Source of the DNA: Desulforhopalus sp.
Lineage (GTDB): Bacteria; Desulfobacterota; Desulfobulbia; Desulfobulbales; Desulfocapsaceae
Assembly: GCA_013139415.1 (NCBI GenBank)
Contig: WTAT01000020.1
Location: forward strand, 1-35,769
Direction of reading: 5' to 3'
Length of the DNA: 35,769 nucleotides
A program made the position numbers and the translations under genes. Shown one piece after another: positions 8,375 through 17,109 of this stretch. The notes under the pieces are model-generated. The model searched no databases, had not been told where the DNA came from, and was given only the letters and a program-made list of their open reading frames with translations. Positions within the stretch are counted from its first letter, which is position 1; each line of letters opens with the position of its first letter.

Positions 8375-8422
8375 GCTACCAAACGGTAACATCGACAAGA
8401 GGGCATGTTACCGAAAGGTAAC
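8375..8422. promoter_or_regulatory. Paired palindromic activator sites upstream of the octaheme cytochrome operon
   Basis: Two 16-bp palindromes lie 32 bp centre to centre: GCTACCAAACGGTAAC (8375-8390) and GTTACCGAAAGGTAAC (8407-8422). Both fit GTTACC-N4-GGTAAC. They sit 52 and 84 bp upstream of the -24 element at 8308-8323, about three helical turns apart, which suits cooperative binding of an NtrC-type dimer pair. The product of 15775-17106 is the candidate ligand; that pairing is inferred. Confidence 0.75.
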
Positions 8423-8492
8423 ACTGCCTTCTTTTTGTAAATGCGATAAAATTTGCAACTAAGCTTTCAAAACAGCAAAGGTAACTTCAAGG

Positions 8493-8615
8493 AACCCCGG
8501 TAAATGGAAAAATAAGCCAGGATAAGTGCCTTGGAAGTAACTTTAGGTTTATAATTTCAATTTCCCTTTCAGATTTCTTATTTTTTTTTACAGAAAATCT
8601 GGAGTAAGGCACTAA
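8493..8615 (+). repeat. R1 dispersed repeat, long variant (copy a)
   Basis: A 123-bp copy of the local repeat family. It begins AACCCCGGTAAATGG and ends GGAGTAAGGCACTAA. Near its left side is TAAGTGCCTT, the inverted form of the right-end AAGGCACT, so the body can fold back. It is closely similar in ends and inner left arm to copy f (25881-26003) but has a different AT-rich middle. It fills the space just beyond the napH stop. Confidence 0.8.
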
Positions 8616-8634
8616 ATTGGTACAAGACAGATAG

Positions 8635-9465
8635 CTATTTTTCTTGCCAATGAAAGTGCAGGGCATCGAAACAGCAGCTGTCCACACACTCGCCACAGTT
8701 CCAACAGTAGGCAGATGTTCCTTCACCAATGCTCGGCAAAAGTCCCATAGGACAGCTTTTCTCACAAATGCCACAATTGGTGCAATTGGCTTGATCAACA
8801 TGCACCCGAAGACTCCTTTTACTACCCAGGAAGGCGAGCAGCCCACCAAGTGGACAGAAAGTCCTGCAAAAGAACCTGCGGGTGGACAATTCCAGCAAAA
8901 GAATCAGCAGAAGTATTACCCCTTCCAAGGCAACTGATTGGAAAAATACCAACATCATTATTTCCCGGCCGATCAGGCCCGGAGGAGAGAGAAAAACAAA
9001 AAGTGGTACTCCGAGAATCATACTGAGTAAGAGTTCTGCAATCAGGACAAACCAGAGTATTTTTTTGGCGACGAGTAGACCGTTTTTTAGAAATTTTCGG
9101 CCCGTGACAAGCTTCCTCAGCTTGTCAAAAAGCTCGAGGAAAAAAGACACCGGGCATACCCAGGAACAAAACACCCTGCCGAGGAAAAGAGCAATTAAAA
9201 CCGGGATCGCCATGCCAATAAACGATGGCATATACACCGACTTGGTCAACAGCAGACTTTCCAGTCCTTCCAGTGGTGAAACAAACCAGAGACTGCCAAA
9301 ACCAAAAGACTGGTACCAGCCTTGAATGAAATTAATATGGTAAAAGTAGTTCAGAAAGGGATTAACTAAAATGAGCAGAAAGGCTCCGGTGAGCAGAATA
9401 AGTCGCCATCGCCCATAGACTATCTTCGGGGTGGAGATAAGACGGGTACTGTCAGCCCTTTTCAC
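8635..9465 (-). CDS. napH: NapH, membrane Fe-S quinol dehydrogenase subunit
   Basis: Membrane ferredoxin-type protein of 276 residues. Hydrophobic helices (around 22-45, 80-100, 135-160, 165-185 and 190-210) surround two CX3CP motifs (CSWVCP and CRTFCP) typical of the NapH/CcoG group. The cytoplasmic tail carries two [4Fe-4S] motifs, CTNCGICEKSCP and CWNCGECVDSCC; the second ends CC rather than CP. With NapG it forms a quinol-oxidising route to NapA in species lacking NapC, as here. The start overlaps the napG stop by 4 bases (ATGA). It is the last gene of the nap unit. Confidence 0.9.
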   Translation of the reverse strand: MKRADSTRLISTPKIVYGRWRLILLTGAFLLILVNPFLNYFYHINFIQGWYQSFGFGSLWFVSPLEGLESLLLTKSVYMPSFIGMAIPVLIALFLGRVFCSWVCPVSFFLELFDKLRKLVTGRKFLKNGLLVAKKILWFVLIAELLLSMILGVPLFVFLSPPGLIGREIMMLVFFQSVALEGVILLLILLLELSTRRFFCRTFCPLGGLLAFLGSKRSLRVHVDQANCTNCGICEKSCPMGLLPSIGEGTSAYCWNCGECVDSCCFDALHFHWQEK

Positions 9466-10070
9466 GCCGTCACCTTTTCTCCCGCATAGAGCGGTTCAAT
9501 ATTAATCGCCTTATTGCCACCGGGCACGGTGACCGGACAAGCGTTGGTACAAAGACCGCAACCAGTACAGGAGGACTCGTCAATCACCGGTCGCAGTTGA
9601 TCAAGACGGATTGCCTTTTCGGCATAGGGGCATTTATCGTAACAGGTTCGGCACAGAATAGTCCCGATCCATGCGGCACAATGAAATCGATTGATAACCG
9701 CAAGGCCCATGCGGGTATCCTGCTGCCGAATGCGTTGCAGGCTTCCGGTGGGACAGACATCGACACATTTCATACAGAGGTAGCAGGGAATTTTTTCCGC
9801 TTCAACGAGTGGGGTCCCGGCATGAATCCCGGCACGGATATCGAGCATGATAATCGAGCGATACGGACAGACTTCAACACAACGTCCACACCTGATACAT
9901 TTACCTGGAAAAATCTCTTCGGGTACCGCCCCTGGAGGCCGTAACCTGTTAGTTGTAACTGGTGATTGTGCAACGGGTGATTGCAAAAATCTTGCTCCGG
10001 CAGTTCCGGGAAGAAGGGATAGGCTGGTGAGGCTCGCTCCGAGTAACTTGATAAATGAGCGTCTTTTCAC
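9462..10070 (-). CDS. napG: NapG, Tat-exported four-cluster ferredoxin
   Basis: Periplasmic electron carrier of 202 residues. The N-terminus MKRRSFIKLLGAS is a twin-arginine signal. Four cysteine groups predict four [4Fe-4S] clusters: CIRCGRCVEVCP, CYLCMKCVDVCP, CAAWIGTILCRTCYDKCP and CTGCGLCTNACP. The order and the long spacing in the third group are typical of NapG. It accepts electrons from NapH at the membrane and delivers them, probably through NapM, to NapA. Overlaps of 4 bases at both ends (with napD upstream and napH downstream) show a tightly coupled operon. NapF would be cytoplasmic and lack the Tat signal. Confidence 0.92.
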   Translation of the reverse strand: MKRRSFIKLLGASLTSLSLLPGTAGARFLQSPVAQSPVTTNRLRPPGAVPEEIFPGKCIRCGRCVEVCPYRSIIMLDIRAGIHAGTPLVEAEKIPCYLCMKCVDVCPTGSLQRIRQQDTRMGLAVINRFHCAAWIGTILCRTCYDKCPYAEKAIRLDQLRPVIDESSCTGCGLCTNACPVTVPGGNKAINIEPLYAGEKVTA

Positions 10071-10372
10071 GAATTGTCACTTAATGGCTTTCGAAAACCG
10101 AATGGTTTTGCCAACTTTTCCCCTTGGACCATGCGCTCAGCTTCATCTTCGGTATTCAGATAGGTCAGGCCGACATGCAGGACGTTTTGGTCCTTGCTGA
10201 TCCGATCAATAATTTTCTCCATTTCTTCGGATGATTCTGTCTCCAATACGGCAACAATGTTGCCTTTTTCATCATCACCGTGAACTTCAACCTCGGCGAT
10301 GGCAGATAAACATCGTAAAACTTCTTTTTTTTCTGCAGGTCGACTGGTTATGACTACGCCACTAATCGGCAT
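10067..10372 (-). CDS. napD: NapD, chaperone for NapA maturation
   Basis: Cytoplasmic protein of about 101 residues in the NapD family, which binds the NapA twin-arginine signal and holds back export until the molybdenum cofactor is loaded. Its start MPISGVVITSRP matches the family's short first beta strand. The segments VEVHGDDEKGNIVAVLE and VLHVGLTYL correspond to the ferredoxin-like fold core. The ATG at 10372 is chosen: GGAG lies just upstream, and the extra 20 residues of the longer frame have no family counterpart. It follows napA after 180 bases that contain an R2 repeat, and its stop overlaps napG. Confidence 0.9.
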   Translation of the reverse strand: MPISGVVITSRPAEKKEVLRCLSAIAEVEVHGDDEKGNIVAVLETESSEEMEKIIDRISKDQNVLHVGLTYLNTEDEAERMVQGEKLAKPFGFRKPLSDNS

Positions 10373-10435
10373 GGTTACTCCCGTAAAAGTTTCAGGTATA
10401 CTTGAGAGCCTCCAAAAAATGGCGACTCTCAAGCA

Positions 10436-10527
10436 TGATGGCGTCGTAAAAAGTCTCCTGCTCCGTCATTCCCGCGTAGGCGGGAATGACGGTAAATTAG
10501 CAAAATATAGTTTTTACGAAGCCATCA
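10436..10527. repeat. R2 inverted-end element between napA and napD (contains REP-like palindrome)
   Basis: A 92-bp element with inverted ends TGATGGCGTCGTAAAAA (10436-10452) and, as reverse complement, TGATGGCTTCGTAAAAA (10511-10527), which match at 16 of 17 positions. Inside is a separate strong palindrome (10463-10492) with arms GTCATTCCCGC and GCGGGAATGAC, a common bacterial REP-type sequence. It lies inside the nap operon, where the hairpin may affect mRNA processing between napA and napD. Confidence 0.8.
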
Positions 10528-10552
10528 AGCGTACTATTGATCTGGATCAGGA

Positions 10553-12955
10553 TCAGACAATATAAGGCTTGAGCGGCTTTGGACCAGAGGCCCGTTTTAC
10601 CTGAACTGCACAGATTTTAAATTCCGGTTCTTTCGAGCCCGGATCATAGGCATCTTTTGTTACTTTATTGATCATTCGATCAGGGTGCTGGTCATGCCAG
10701 TAGGCAAAAACCATTCCTTCAACCGGTCCTTCATAGACCTTCGCAGGCAGCAGATTGACACCGCGTCGTGACTTTATTTCCACCATGTCTCCCGGTTTAA
10801 TACCAAGTCGCTCCGCATCTTTTGGGTTAAGCTCTACATACGCGTAAGGATTGGCCCGGAGTAATTCAGGAATACGGCCGGTCATCGACATGGTATGCCA
10901 ATGGTCGATAATCCTGCCGGTAGACAAATAGAAAGGATAGTCAGCATCCGGAATCTCTTCCGGATCCGCCTGCTCACGCTGCCAGATCCACAAAGTACGA
11001 TCGGCATGTGCCGGACCATAGAACTGATAGGGTAGATCATTTTTGGATTCTGTGGTTGCCATCGGATCCCTTCCTTTGACAAATTTTTTCACTGTACCAC
11101 CGGTAAGGGCATATTCCTCTGTCAGTGCCGGCCACTGAACCCCGTCAGCCATTTGCTCCAGCACAGCATAGGTTGCACCGCGAAGATCATTGTCCCTATG
11201 AGCGGTCAGTTTCTGGGAATACTCGTCCCAGATAGCCTTGGGTAACTCATACCCCTCATCCAGGCCCTCAAAGGGTTTAATGCACTGGGCAATAACCGGA
11301 TCTTTCATTTTCTCGGCCAGCTTACGTGCCCACTCCCGGACGATCCAGACCTCGGCCCTTGCTTCACCCGGCGAATCGATGGCCTTTTTCGTCAACTGGG
11401 ACCGACGCTCCGTGCAGCCATAAACCCCGGTTTTTTCAAAATGAAAGGAGGTCGGCAATACCAGATTGGCCTTCTGGGTGGTGAGGGTATGAAAAATATC
11501 GGTACAGACAATAAAAACGTCCTCCCTGTCCATACCTTTATTGTAGAGATTGCAGTTTGGCAGACTCTGTACAGGGCTGGTGCAGTTGACCCAAATTGCT
11601 TTGATCTTTCCTTCGTTTATCGCTGAAAACATGGCCATGGTGTGCAGGCCGGGTTTGGGTGGGATACGCCCCTCTGGTACTCCCCAGGCTGCCTCCACCT
11701 GGCGACGAAGTTTTTCTTTTGCTACCAGTCGGTGACCAGGCAGGATATGACAAAGACCTCCGCCTTCACGGACACCGCCACAGGCGTTGGGTTGACCGGT
11801 GAGACTAAGACTGTCAGCACCGTCTTTTAGTAATTGGCCGGTAAGGATATGCAGATTATGCACGAGATTATTAGCCCAAACGCCCCGCTTTCGTTGATTG
11901 AGCCCCATAGTCCAGAGACTGACTGTGCCTTTAGAAGTAGCAAACCAACGAGCTATGGTTCTTACATCATCGGGTTTAAAGGAGCCACCACATACCTTTG
12001 CAGCCTCTTCAGGAGTGTACTTAGCTAACTGCGCCTTGAAATCTTCCAGAGTCGTCTGCTCCGCTTTTCCTTTTCTAAACGTCGCGTAATTCTTTATGAA
12101 CTCTTCGTCGTAGAGTTTTTCTTCCAGGATGACATGGGCCATGGCATTGAGCAGCGCCAGATCAGTTCCCGGCTTGAACTGCAGATGTATATCGGCAATT
12201 CTTGAGGTCTGGGAAATTCTGGGATCAACGTTAATCACCTTGACTGTATCAGGATTATCGAGTTTCCGGCGCATGATTCTTCGAAAAAGAACCGGATGGG
12301 CTTCAGCGGTATTAGAACCGATAATAAAGAAACAATGGGCCTTCTCCAGATCGGCATAGCCACCAATGGGCTCATCAGCCCCAAATGACGTAAGATACCC
12401 ACCGACCGCACTGGCCATGCAGAGCCGGGGATTACCTTCAACATTATTTGACTGCAGGCCGCCTCGCATAATTTTCTGGAATAAGTAGGTTTCCTCAGTC
12501 AGCGCCTGGCCTGAGCCATAATAGGCTACGGCTTGCCCACCGCCGGCCTTATGCGCCTCTGCAAATTGACTGGCAGCTATATCAAGAGCTTTGTCCCAGG
12601 ATATTTCTCTAAATTTGTCAGTTTTCTTCTCGCGATACAGCGGTTTGGTTAAACGGTCAGGATGGCGCATACATTTCCAGAAGTGCATGCCCTTCATGCA
12701 GACATAGCCAAAATTAGTGCGAGACTCTGCAACACCACGCAGCCCCATAGGCACGCCATCTTTTACCCCAAGTTCAACCCGGCAACCGACACCGCACAGG
12801 CGACAACTGCCCCGATGCCATGCTATACCTTCATCAGCCCGAGCCACATTAACTTTATCAATAGGCAGACTCATACTTACATAGGAGGCCGCCGATAGTG
12901 CCGCCGCCTTTTTTATAAAATCACGTCTCGTTTGTGCCATTATGGTTTGTGTCAT
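10553..12955 (-). CDS. napA: NapA, periplasmic nitrate reductase catalytic subunit
   Basis: Molybdenum enzyme that reduces nitrate to nitrite in the periplasm, 800 residues. A Tat signal (TRRDFIKKAAALSAA) precedes the [4Fe-4S] ligands C51, C54, C58 and C86 (CRLCGVGC ... VCMKG). The molybdenum-ligating cysteine is C179 in GNPRLCMASAV, as in NapA and unlike the Asp ligand of NarG. The C-terminal domain contains STGRIIDHWHTMSMTGRIPEL and the cofactor-binding segment HDQHPDRMINKVT. The length resembles that of monomeric Desulfovibrio NapA, and no napB is present. The start at 12955 is preferred because GGAG lies 6 bases upstream; an ATG at 12940 is possible. napM lies 44 bases upstream on the same strand. 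Confidence 0.97.
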   Translation of the reverse strand: MTQTIMAQTRRDFIKKAAALSAASYVSMSLPIDKVNVARADEGIAWHRGSCRLCGVGCRVELGVKDGVPMGLRGVAESRTNFGYVCMKGMHFWKCMRHPDRLTKPLYREKKTDKFREISWDKALDIAASQFAEAHKAGGGQAVAYYGSGQALTEETYLFQKIMRGGLQSNNVEGNPRLCMASAVGGYLTSFGADEPIGGYADLEKAHCFFIIGSNTAEAHPVLFRRIMRRKLDNPDTVKVINVDPRISQTSRIADIHLQFKPGTDLALLNAMAHVILEEKLYDEEFIKNYATFRKGKAEQTTLEDFKAQLAKYTPEEAAKVCGGSFKPDDVRTIARWFATSKGTVSLWTMGLNQRKRGVWANNLVHNLHILTGQLLKDGADSLSLTGQPNACGGVREGGGLCHILPGHRLVAKEKLRRQVEAAWGVPEGRIPPKPGLHTMAMFSAINEGKIKAIWVNCTSPVQSLPNCNLYNKGMDREDVFIVCTDIFHTLTTQKANLVLPTSFHFEKTGVYGCTERRSQLTKKAIDSPGEARAEVWIVREWARKLAEKMKDPVIAQCIKPFEGLDEGYELPKAIWDEYSQKLTAHRDNDLRGATYAVLEQMADGVQWPALTEEYALTGGTVKKFVKGRDPMATTESKNDLPYQFYGPAHADRTLWIWQREQADPEEIPDADYPFYLSTGRIIDHWHTMSMTGRIPELLRANPYAYVELNPKDAERLGIKPGDMVEIKSRRGVNLLPAKVYEGPVEGMVFAYWHDQHPDRMINKVTKDAYDPGSKEPEFKICAVQVKRASGPKPLKPYIV

Positions 12956-12999
12956 TATGATCTCCTTCCTCTCTGTCGGTTCAACAGCTTAGCTAATAT

Positions 13000-13377
13000 C
13001 TATTTCTTTTCTTTGAACGAATGAGGTACATGACACTCCCAACATGGTTTGTCTTTGGGACATTTCTCGAGCATGTTGTTATGACAGGTGGCACAGTTCT
13101 GCCTGCTGGGTGTCACAAAAAAATCTCCGTAGGTACCATGACACTGGTAACATTTTACCATGGCAATTCCGTGGAGCGAGTCATACCACTGTTTCTCAAT
13201 CTCCGGAGTTGCTTCCCGATGGCAATCGGCACAGCCCACCAGCATCTCCTGCTCCGACAGATCCGGATGCACAGCTTTACCTTTGTCACCTGCCACCACC
13301 GTCACTGACAGCATTACGATCCCCAAGATGGCCAGTGCAAAACCCGCAAAATGGACTCTTCTCTGTTTGTTCACCAT
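13000..13377 (-). CDS. napM: NapM-like tetraheme cytochrome c
   Basis: Cytochrome of 125 residues with an N-terminal hydrophobic segment (about 9-29) that may be a signal peptide or anchor. Four haem motifs are present: CADCH, CYQCH, CATCH and CWECH, the last preceded by CPKDKP. As the first gene of a nap operon lacking napB and napC, it fits NapM of Desulfovibrio-type clusters, where it carries electrons to NapA. GGGAGG lies directly before the ATG. Expression is probably from the sigma-54 promoter at 13661-13676, giving an unusually long leader of about 270 bases with a degenerate repeat inside. Confidence 0.87.
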   Translation of the reverse strand: MVNKQRRVHFAGFALAILGIVMLSVTVVAGDKGKAVHPDLSEQEMLVGCADCHREATPEIEKQWYDSLHGIAMVKCYQCHGTYGDFFVTPSRQNCATCHNNMLEKCPKDKPCWECHVPHSFKEKK

Positions 13378-13398
13378 GTGCCTCCCTTTAAGGTTTTT

Positions 13399-13537
13399 TT
13401 AGTACCTCAGAAATTCTTTGCTTGTTTTTCAACCCTCAAAGGGTGTAGAAAAAAGGTGAAAAAAATTTGCTGAAGGTACTTATACCCCCGAGGGGGTATT
13501 ATAAAGAATCCCGATTCATTCCCCGTTTATCGGGGTT
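13399..13537 (-). repeat. R1 dispersed repeat, degenerate (copy b), in the napM leader
   Basis: On the minus strand it starts AACCCCGATAAACGGGGAA and includes the palindromic core ACCCCCTCGGGGGT. The other end reads CTGAGGTACTAA, a decayed form of CTCCAGTAAGGCACTAA-type ends. It lies between the predicted napM transcription start and the napM ribosome-binding site, so its GC-rich hairpins would be in the mRNA leader. Confidence 0.6.
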
Positions 13538-13660
13538 ACCCATCTATTATCTCTCTCAAATTATCTCTCTCAACCGACACAGAGCGATCTATGCTTCTGT
13601 TTCCTGAATGAAACCGGTAATTAAGACAGAATTCTACATTTCAACCTATCGAATCAACGA

Positions 13661-13676
13661 TGCAAGCTCTGTTCCA
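13661..13676 (-). promoter_or_regulatory. Sigma-54 (-24/-12) promoter of napMADGH
   Basis: On the minus strand it reads TGGAACAGAGCTTGCA, with GG and GC separated by 10 bases, the -24 half TGGAAC close to TGGCAC and the -12 half TTGCA perfect. Predicted start is near 13650. Paired palindromes lie 51 bases upstream, matching the arrangement at 8308-8422. Confidence 0.75.
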
Positions 13677-13726
13677 GTAACATGTTACATATATTTCAAG
13701 GGGTTAACGTTCGCACCACCGACAAC

Positions 13727-13775
13727 CGTTACCGTGAGGTAACATATACCCGTCCTCACGCTACCTGACGGTAAC
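13727..13775. promoter_or_regulatory. Paired palindromic activator sites upstream of napM
   Basis: Two 16-bp palindromes spaced 33 bp centre to centre: GTTACCGTGAGGTAAC (13727-13742) and GCTACCTGACGGTAAC (13760-13775). They fit GTTACC-N4-GGTAAC and lie 51 and 84 bases upstream of the -24 element. A related GTAACATGTTAC (13677-13688) directly abuts the promoter. They lie between napM and the divergent kinase gene, so they may also influence the kinase. Confidence 0.75.
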
Positions 13776-14002
13776 AATCTCATAGAGTGAGCATCAATCA
13801 AAATTCACCGGACATCGCCCCAGCAGCCATCACGATCTCTCCACTTTCTGCCTTCCCACTTCCCTATACCGCTCAACTCATTTATATTAAGTCGATAAAA
13901 TTGGAGCGAATATTGCTGCTATGCGAGCAATCAGTTGATTTTCCAACCTGTAAATTTATTGCAAATGATTCGTTCCGGCATCTTATCGAGGATACACACT
14001 CA

Positions 14003-15565
14003 ATGAATTGGCATTTTCCTGCACAAATCTCATTACGAACCAAATTTATCATTTTCATTGGGGCGATTATTTCGGCATTTTATTTATTTATGCTCTATCG
14101 CACCTCCGCATTTGATGAAAAAATGATCATCAAACAAGCAGAACAGCAGGCTCGCATGCTGTTCAAACAGATTCTTCTCACCAGGCAATGGGCAGCTGAT
14201 CATAATGGCTTGTTTGTCCTTAAAAAAAGGGGAATAGAGGCCAACCCCTACCTTGATTTACCAACAGTGACAGACGCCCAGGGACACATCTATTTTCTGC
14301 GCAACCCGGCGATGATCACCCGCGAACTCTCTTCCTACGCCAAACGTGACGGCCTTGGTTATTTTCGAGTGACCAGTCTCAAACCAATAAATCCTCAAAA
14401 CATTCCAGATGAGTTTGAAAAATCGTCCCTGATGGCCTTTGCCCAGGGTGCCAAGGAAGTAATTGATGTCGATGTGTCGGATATGGGTCGAGTGGTCCGT
14501 TTCATCGCCCCTTTGCGAGTAACCGATTCATGTCTTGGCTGTCATGCCCCACACGGATACAGCGAGGGCGACATTCGAGGAGGTCTTTCCATCAGCATAC
14601 CCATTAGTTGGGCTGATGATCTCATCAGAAGAAACATCCACAATCTTATTCTGATAGGTGTTGCGAGTATTTTTTTTGTTACAGTGGCTCTCTTTCTTAT
14701 GTTCGAAACACTGATTGTGCATCGTATAAGACGGTTGACCCAGGCCATGCATAATTTCCCTGATGATCCTCCGGATAAGTTCCTGCTGCCTTCCATATTC
14801 AGAGATGAACTGGACAGTGTAAATGATAACTTTGTACTCTTCTGTGATCGGTTGAAAAGGTCTCGGGAGGAACTCTTAAAAACAAAGGCGCAGGCTCATT
14901 TGAGCGAAAAAATGGCCTCACTGGGCATCCTCTCTGCCGGGATAGCCCATGAAGTAAACAATCCGCTGGGGGGAATGCTCAACTGCGTGAAGTCTATGCG
15001 TGAAAATCCCGATGATCGTGAGCAGACCGAGCGTTATCTCCCCCTACTGGACAAGGGACTGAGACAGATTGAAATGATCATGCGCCAACTGCTCAATTTC
15101 GGCAGAACTGAGCCATTGAAAGCAAGAAAGATAGATCTCCATGTTCTTTTTAGCGAATGCACCCAGCTTCTCTCCTACAAGCTCAACAATATAGAGTTCA
15201 ACACCAACATCTCAGTCTCAACCGAGCATCTGGTGGATTCGGAAGCAGTCAAGCAAATCATTATCAACATTGGCTTGAATGCCATCCAGGCCATGCAGAA
15301 AGGAGGAAAGCTCACCATTGAATGCCGGGAACATGGCGATGAACTGATTTTAATCTTTCAAGACACGGGGCTTGGCATCGCAGAAGAAAACATGCCCCAT
15401 ATCTTCGACCCCTTCTTCACCACTAAAGGAGTCGGGGAAGGAACCGGTCTCGGTCTTGCGGTCACTTACTCGCTGGTTCAACGTATGCATGGGAAAATAT
15501 CTGTGGACAGCAGCCACGGTGAGGGAACTATTTTCACCATTACTATTCCGACCAACAGGGAGTAA
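14003..15565 (+). CDS. Sensor histidine kinase with periplasmic haem-c (Tll0287/DUF3365-like) domain
   Basis: Membrane kinase of 520 residues. An N-terminal helix (about 12-32) and a second helix (about 213-235) flank a periplasmic domain with a single covalent haem motif CLGCH (C177-H181) followed by [17 protein letters not shown], the pattern of Tll0287-like (DUF3365) sensors. A linker leads to HisKA with the phospho-acceptor His316 ([12 protein letters not shown]), then an N box ([10 protein letters not shown]), G1 (DTGLGI) and G2 ([10 protein letters not shown]). No receiver is fused. The frame is open back to a GTG at 13787, but that part is promoter-like, so the ATG at 14003 with GAGG 11 bases upstream is preferred. 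It lies divergent from napM and upstream of an NtrC-type regulator. A redox, NO or nitrite signal through the haem is plausible but unproven. Confidence 0.88.
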   Translation: MNWHFPAQISLRTKFIIFIGAIISAFYLFMLYRTSAFDEKMIIKQAEQQARMLFKQILLTRQWAADHNGLFVLKKRGIEANPYLDLPTVTDAQGHIYFLRNPAMITRELSSYAKRDGLGYFRVTSLKPINPQNIPDEFEKSSLMAFAQGAKEVIDVDVSDMGRVVRFIAPLRVTDSCLGCHAPHGYSEGDIRGGLSISIPISWADDLIRRNIHNLILIGVASIFFVTVALFLMFETLIVHRIRRLTQAMHNFPDDPPDKFLLPSIFRDELDSVNDNFVLFCDRLKRSREELLKTKAQAHLSEKMASLGILSAGIAHEVNNPLGGMLNCVKSMRENPDDREQTERYLPLLDKGLRQIEMIMRQLLNFGRTEPLKARKIDLHVLFSECTQLLSYKLNNIEFNTNISVSTEHLVDSEAVKQIIINIGLNAIQAMQKGGKLTIECREHGDELILIFQDTGLGIAEENMPHIFDPFFTTKGVGEGTGLGLAVTYSLVQRMHGKISVDSSHGEGTIFTITIPTNRE

Positions 15566-15568
15566 TCG

Positions 15569-15692
15569 AACCCCGGTAAACAGGAAAATAAGCCGGGACT
15601 CAGTTCAATACCCCCTAGAGGGGGGCACTAAAAAGAGCAACCCTCGAGGGGGTATTGAACTGAATGACAGGCTTTCAGGGGTAAGCCACTAA
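15569..15692 (+). repeat. R1 dispersed repeat (copy c) with long internal hairpin
   Basis: A 124-bp copy. Left end AACCCCGGTAAACAGG, right end GGGGTAAGCCACTAA. Its centre forms a large imperfect hairpin: AGTTCAATACCCCCTAGAGG pairs with the complementary arm ending GTATTGAACT at about 15661. It starts 3 bases after the kinase stop and separates kinase and regulator, so it could act as a partial terminator or processing site between them. Confidence 0.85.
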
Positions 15693-15774
15693 ACATCTTT
15701 ATATGGCCAGGCAATATCACAACAATAATTTGATGGCTGCATGCGGCCATAACAATTCTTAAAGAGAGATAATC

Positions 15775-17106
15775 ATGCCCAAAATCCTGCTCGCCGAAGA
15801 TGACGAAATAATGCGGGTTTCCATATACGACTGTCTAAAAAAACACGGCTGGCAGGTAGATGAAGCAAAAGACGGCCTTGAGGCCATGGCGCTGTTCGAA
15901 AAAAACCAGTATCACCTGATAATATCCGACATTCGTATGCCAGGCCTCGATGGTTTAACACTCCTCCAGAATGTGCGCAGGCAGAGCCCTGACACCGACG
16001 TGATTATTATGACTGCCTATGGCTCGGTGAACGATGCCATTGACTGTCTGCGCAGGGGGGCAAGCGATTATATACTCAAACCGTTTGACCTGGACGATCT
16101 TATCATTCGGGTCACACGTCTTTTTGAAACCCAGGCGGTCAAAGCAAAATGTGAAGTTCTTGAGGCCACATGCCAGAAAGACCGCAAACTGTTCGGGAAA
16201 TCATCAGCGATGCAGAAGGTCCATTCGCTGATTGAACAGGCGGCACCCACCAATGCAACTATCCTTATCACCGGAGAATCAGGAACCGGCAAAGAGCTTG
16301 CGGCACGGGCAATTCATAAAGCCAGCAACCGGCATGATAAGCCATTTGTTTCAATCAACTGTGCAGCCATACCAGACGGGCTGATGGAATCCGAGCTTTT
16401 CGGCCATGAAAGGGGCGCTTTTACCGGAGCCGACCAAAAAAGAAAAGGGAAATTCGAACTCGCCGATAACGGTACCCTGCTCCTGGATGAATTAGGAGAC
16501 CTTCCCGGACCACTCCAGGCAAAACTGCTCCGAGTTCTTCAGGAAAGTCGGTTTGAAAGGGTTGGCGGCAGCAAGAGTATTAATGTGGATGTCCGTATCA
16601 TTGCCTGTACATCCAAAAATCTACAAGAAGAAGTGACGGCCGGAAATTTTCGCCAGGATCTTCTCTACCGGCTCCAGGTTATCCCACTGAAAATGCCGCC
16701 ACTGAGGGAACATAAAGAAGATATCGAAGAACTCTGCCGGGTATTTCTGTCTGAATTTAATACCTTGCATGGCAGGTCCGCGGCAATCACGGCTGAGGCA
16801 ATAAACTGTCTCAACCAGTACGATTTCCCCGGAAACGCTCGCGAATTGAGAAACTTGATGGAGAGGGCATCCGTTCTCAGTCGGGGGCCGGAGATCACCC
16901 CTGCTGATCTTCCCACTGAGCTTAATCAACACTCAACACAACAGGAATCAAATTTCAATCTCAGTGACCAACTGGCAATTGTCGAACAGAATTGTCTTCA
17001 GAATGCCCTCGTCCACAGCGGTGGTAACCGTACCGAAGCCGCGCGTCTTCTCGGAATAAGCAGGAAGAATCTATGGGAAAAACTCAAGTCTTACGGCCTG
17101 CAATGA
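15775..17106 (+). CDS. NtrC-family sigma-54-dependent response regulator
   Basis: Response regulator of 443 residues: an N-terminal receiver (acidic residues EDDE at 8-11, phospho-acceptor Asp52 in [10 protein letters not shown], and Lys in LKPFDL), then a sigma-54 AAA+ domain with Walker A GESGTGKE (167-174), the sigma-54 contact loop GAFTGA (214-219) and a Walker [10 protein letters not shown], and a C-terminal Fis-type helix-turn-helix ([20 protein letters not shown]). Every element needed for sigma-54 activation is present. It is probably the partner of the upstream haem-c kinase and the activator of the two sigma-54 promoters at 8308 and 13661. Those links are inferred from gene order and from the palindromes there. 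Its stop is 3 bases from the convergent rlmB stop. Confidence 0.95.
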   Translation: MPKILLAEDDEIMRVSIYDCLKKHGWQVDEAKDGLEAMALFEKNQYHLIISDIRMPGLDGLTLLQNVRRQSPDTDVIIMTAYGSVNDAIDCLRRGASDYILKPFDLDDLIIRVTRLFETQAVKAKCEVLEATCQKDRKLFGKSSAMQKVHSLIEQAAPTNATILITGESGTGKELAARAIHKASNRHDKPFVSINCAAIPDGLMESELFGHERGAFTGADQKRKGKFELADNGTLLLDELGDLPGPLQAKLLRVLQESRFERVGGSKSINVDVRIIACTSKNLQEEVTAGNFRQDLLYRLQVIPLKMPPLREHKEDIEELCRVFLSEFNTLHGRSAAITAEAINCLNQYDFPGNARELRNLMERASVLSRGPEITPADLPTELNQHSTQQESNFNLSDQLAIVEQNCLQNALVHSGGNRTEAARLLGISRKNLWEKLKSYGLQ

Positions 17107-17109
17107 AAT

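Noticed and set aside
13787-14002. N-terminal extension of the haem-c kinase from a GTG at 13787
   Set aside because: The added 72 residues lie in promoter-like DNA before the first membrane helix and have no signal or family match; the ATG at 14003 gives a normal membrane sensor.
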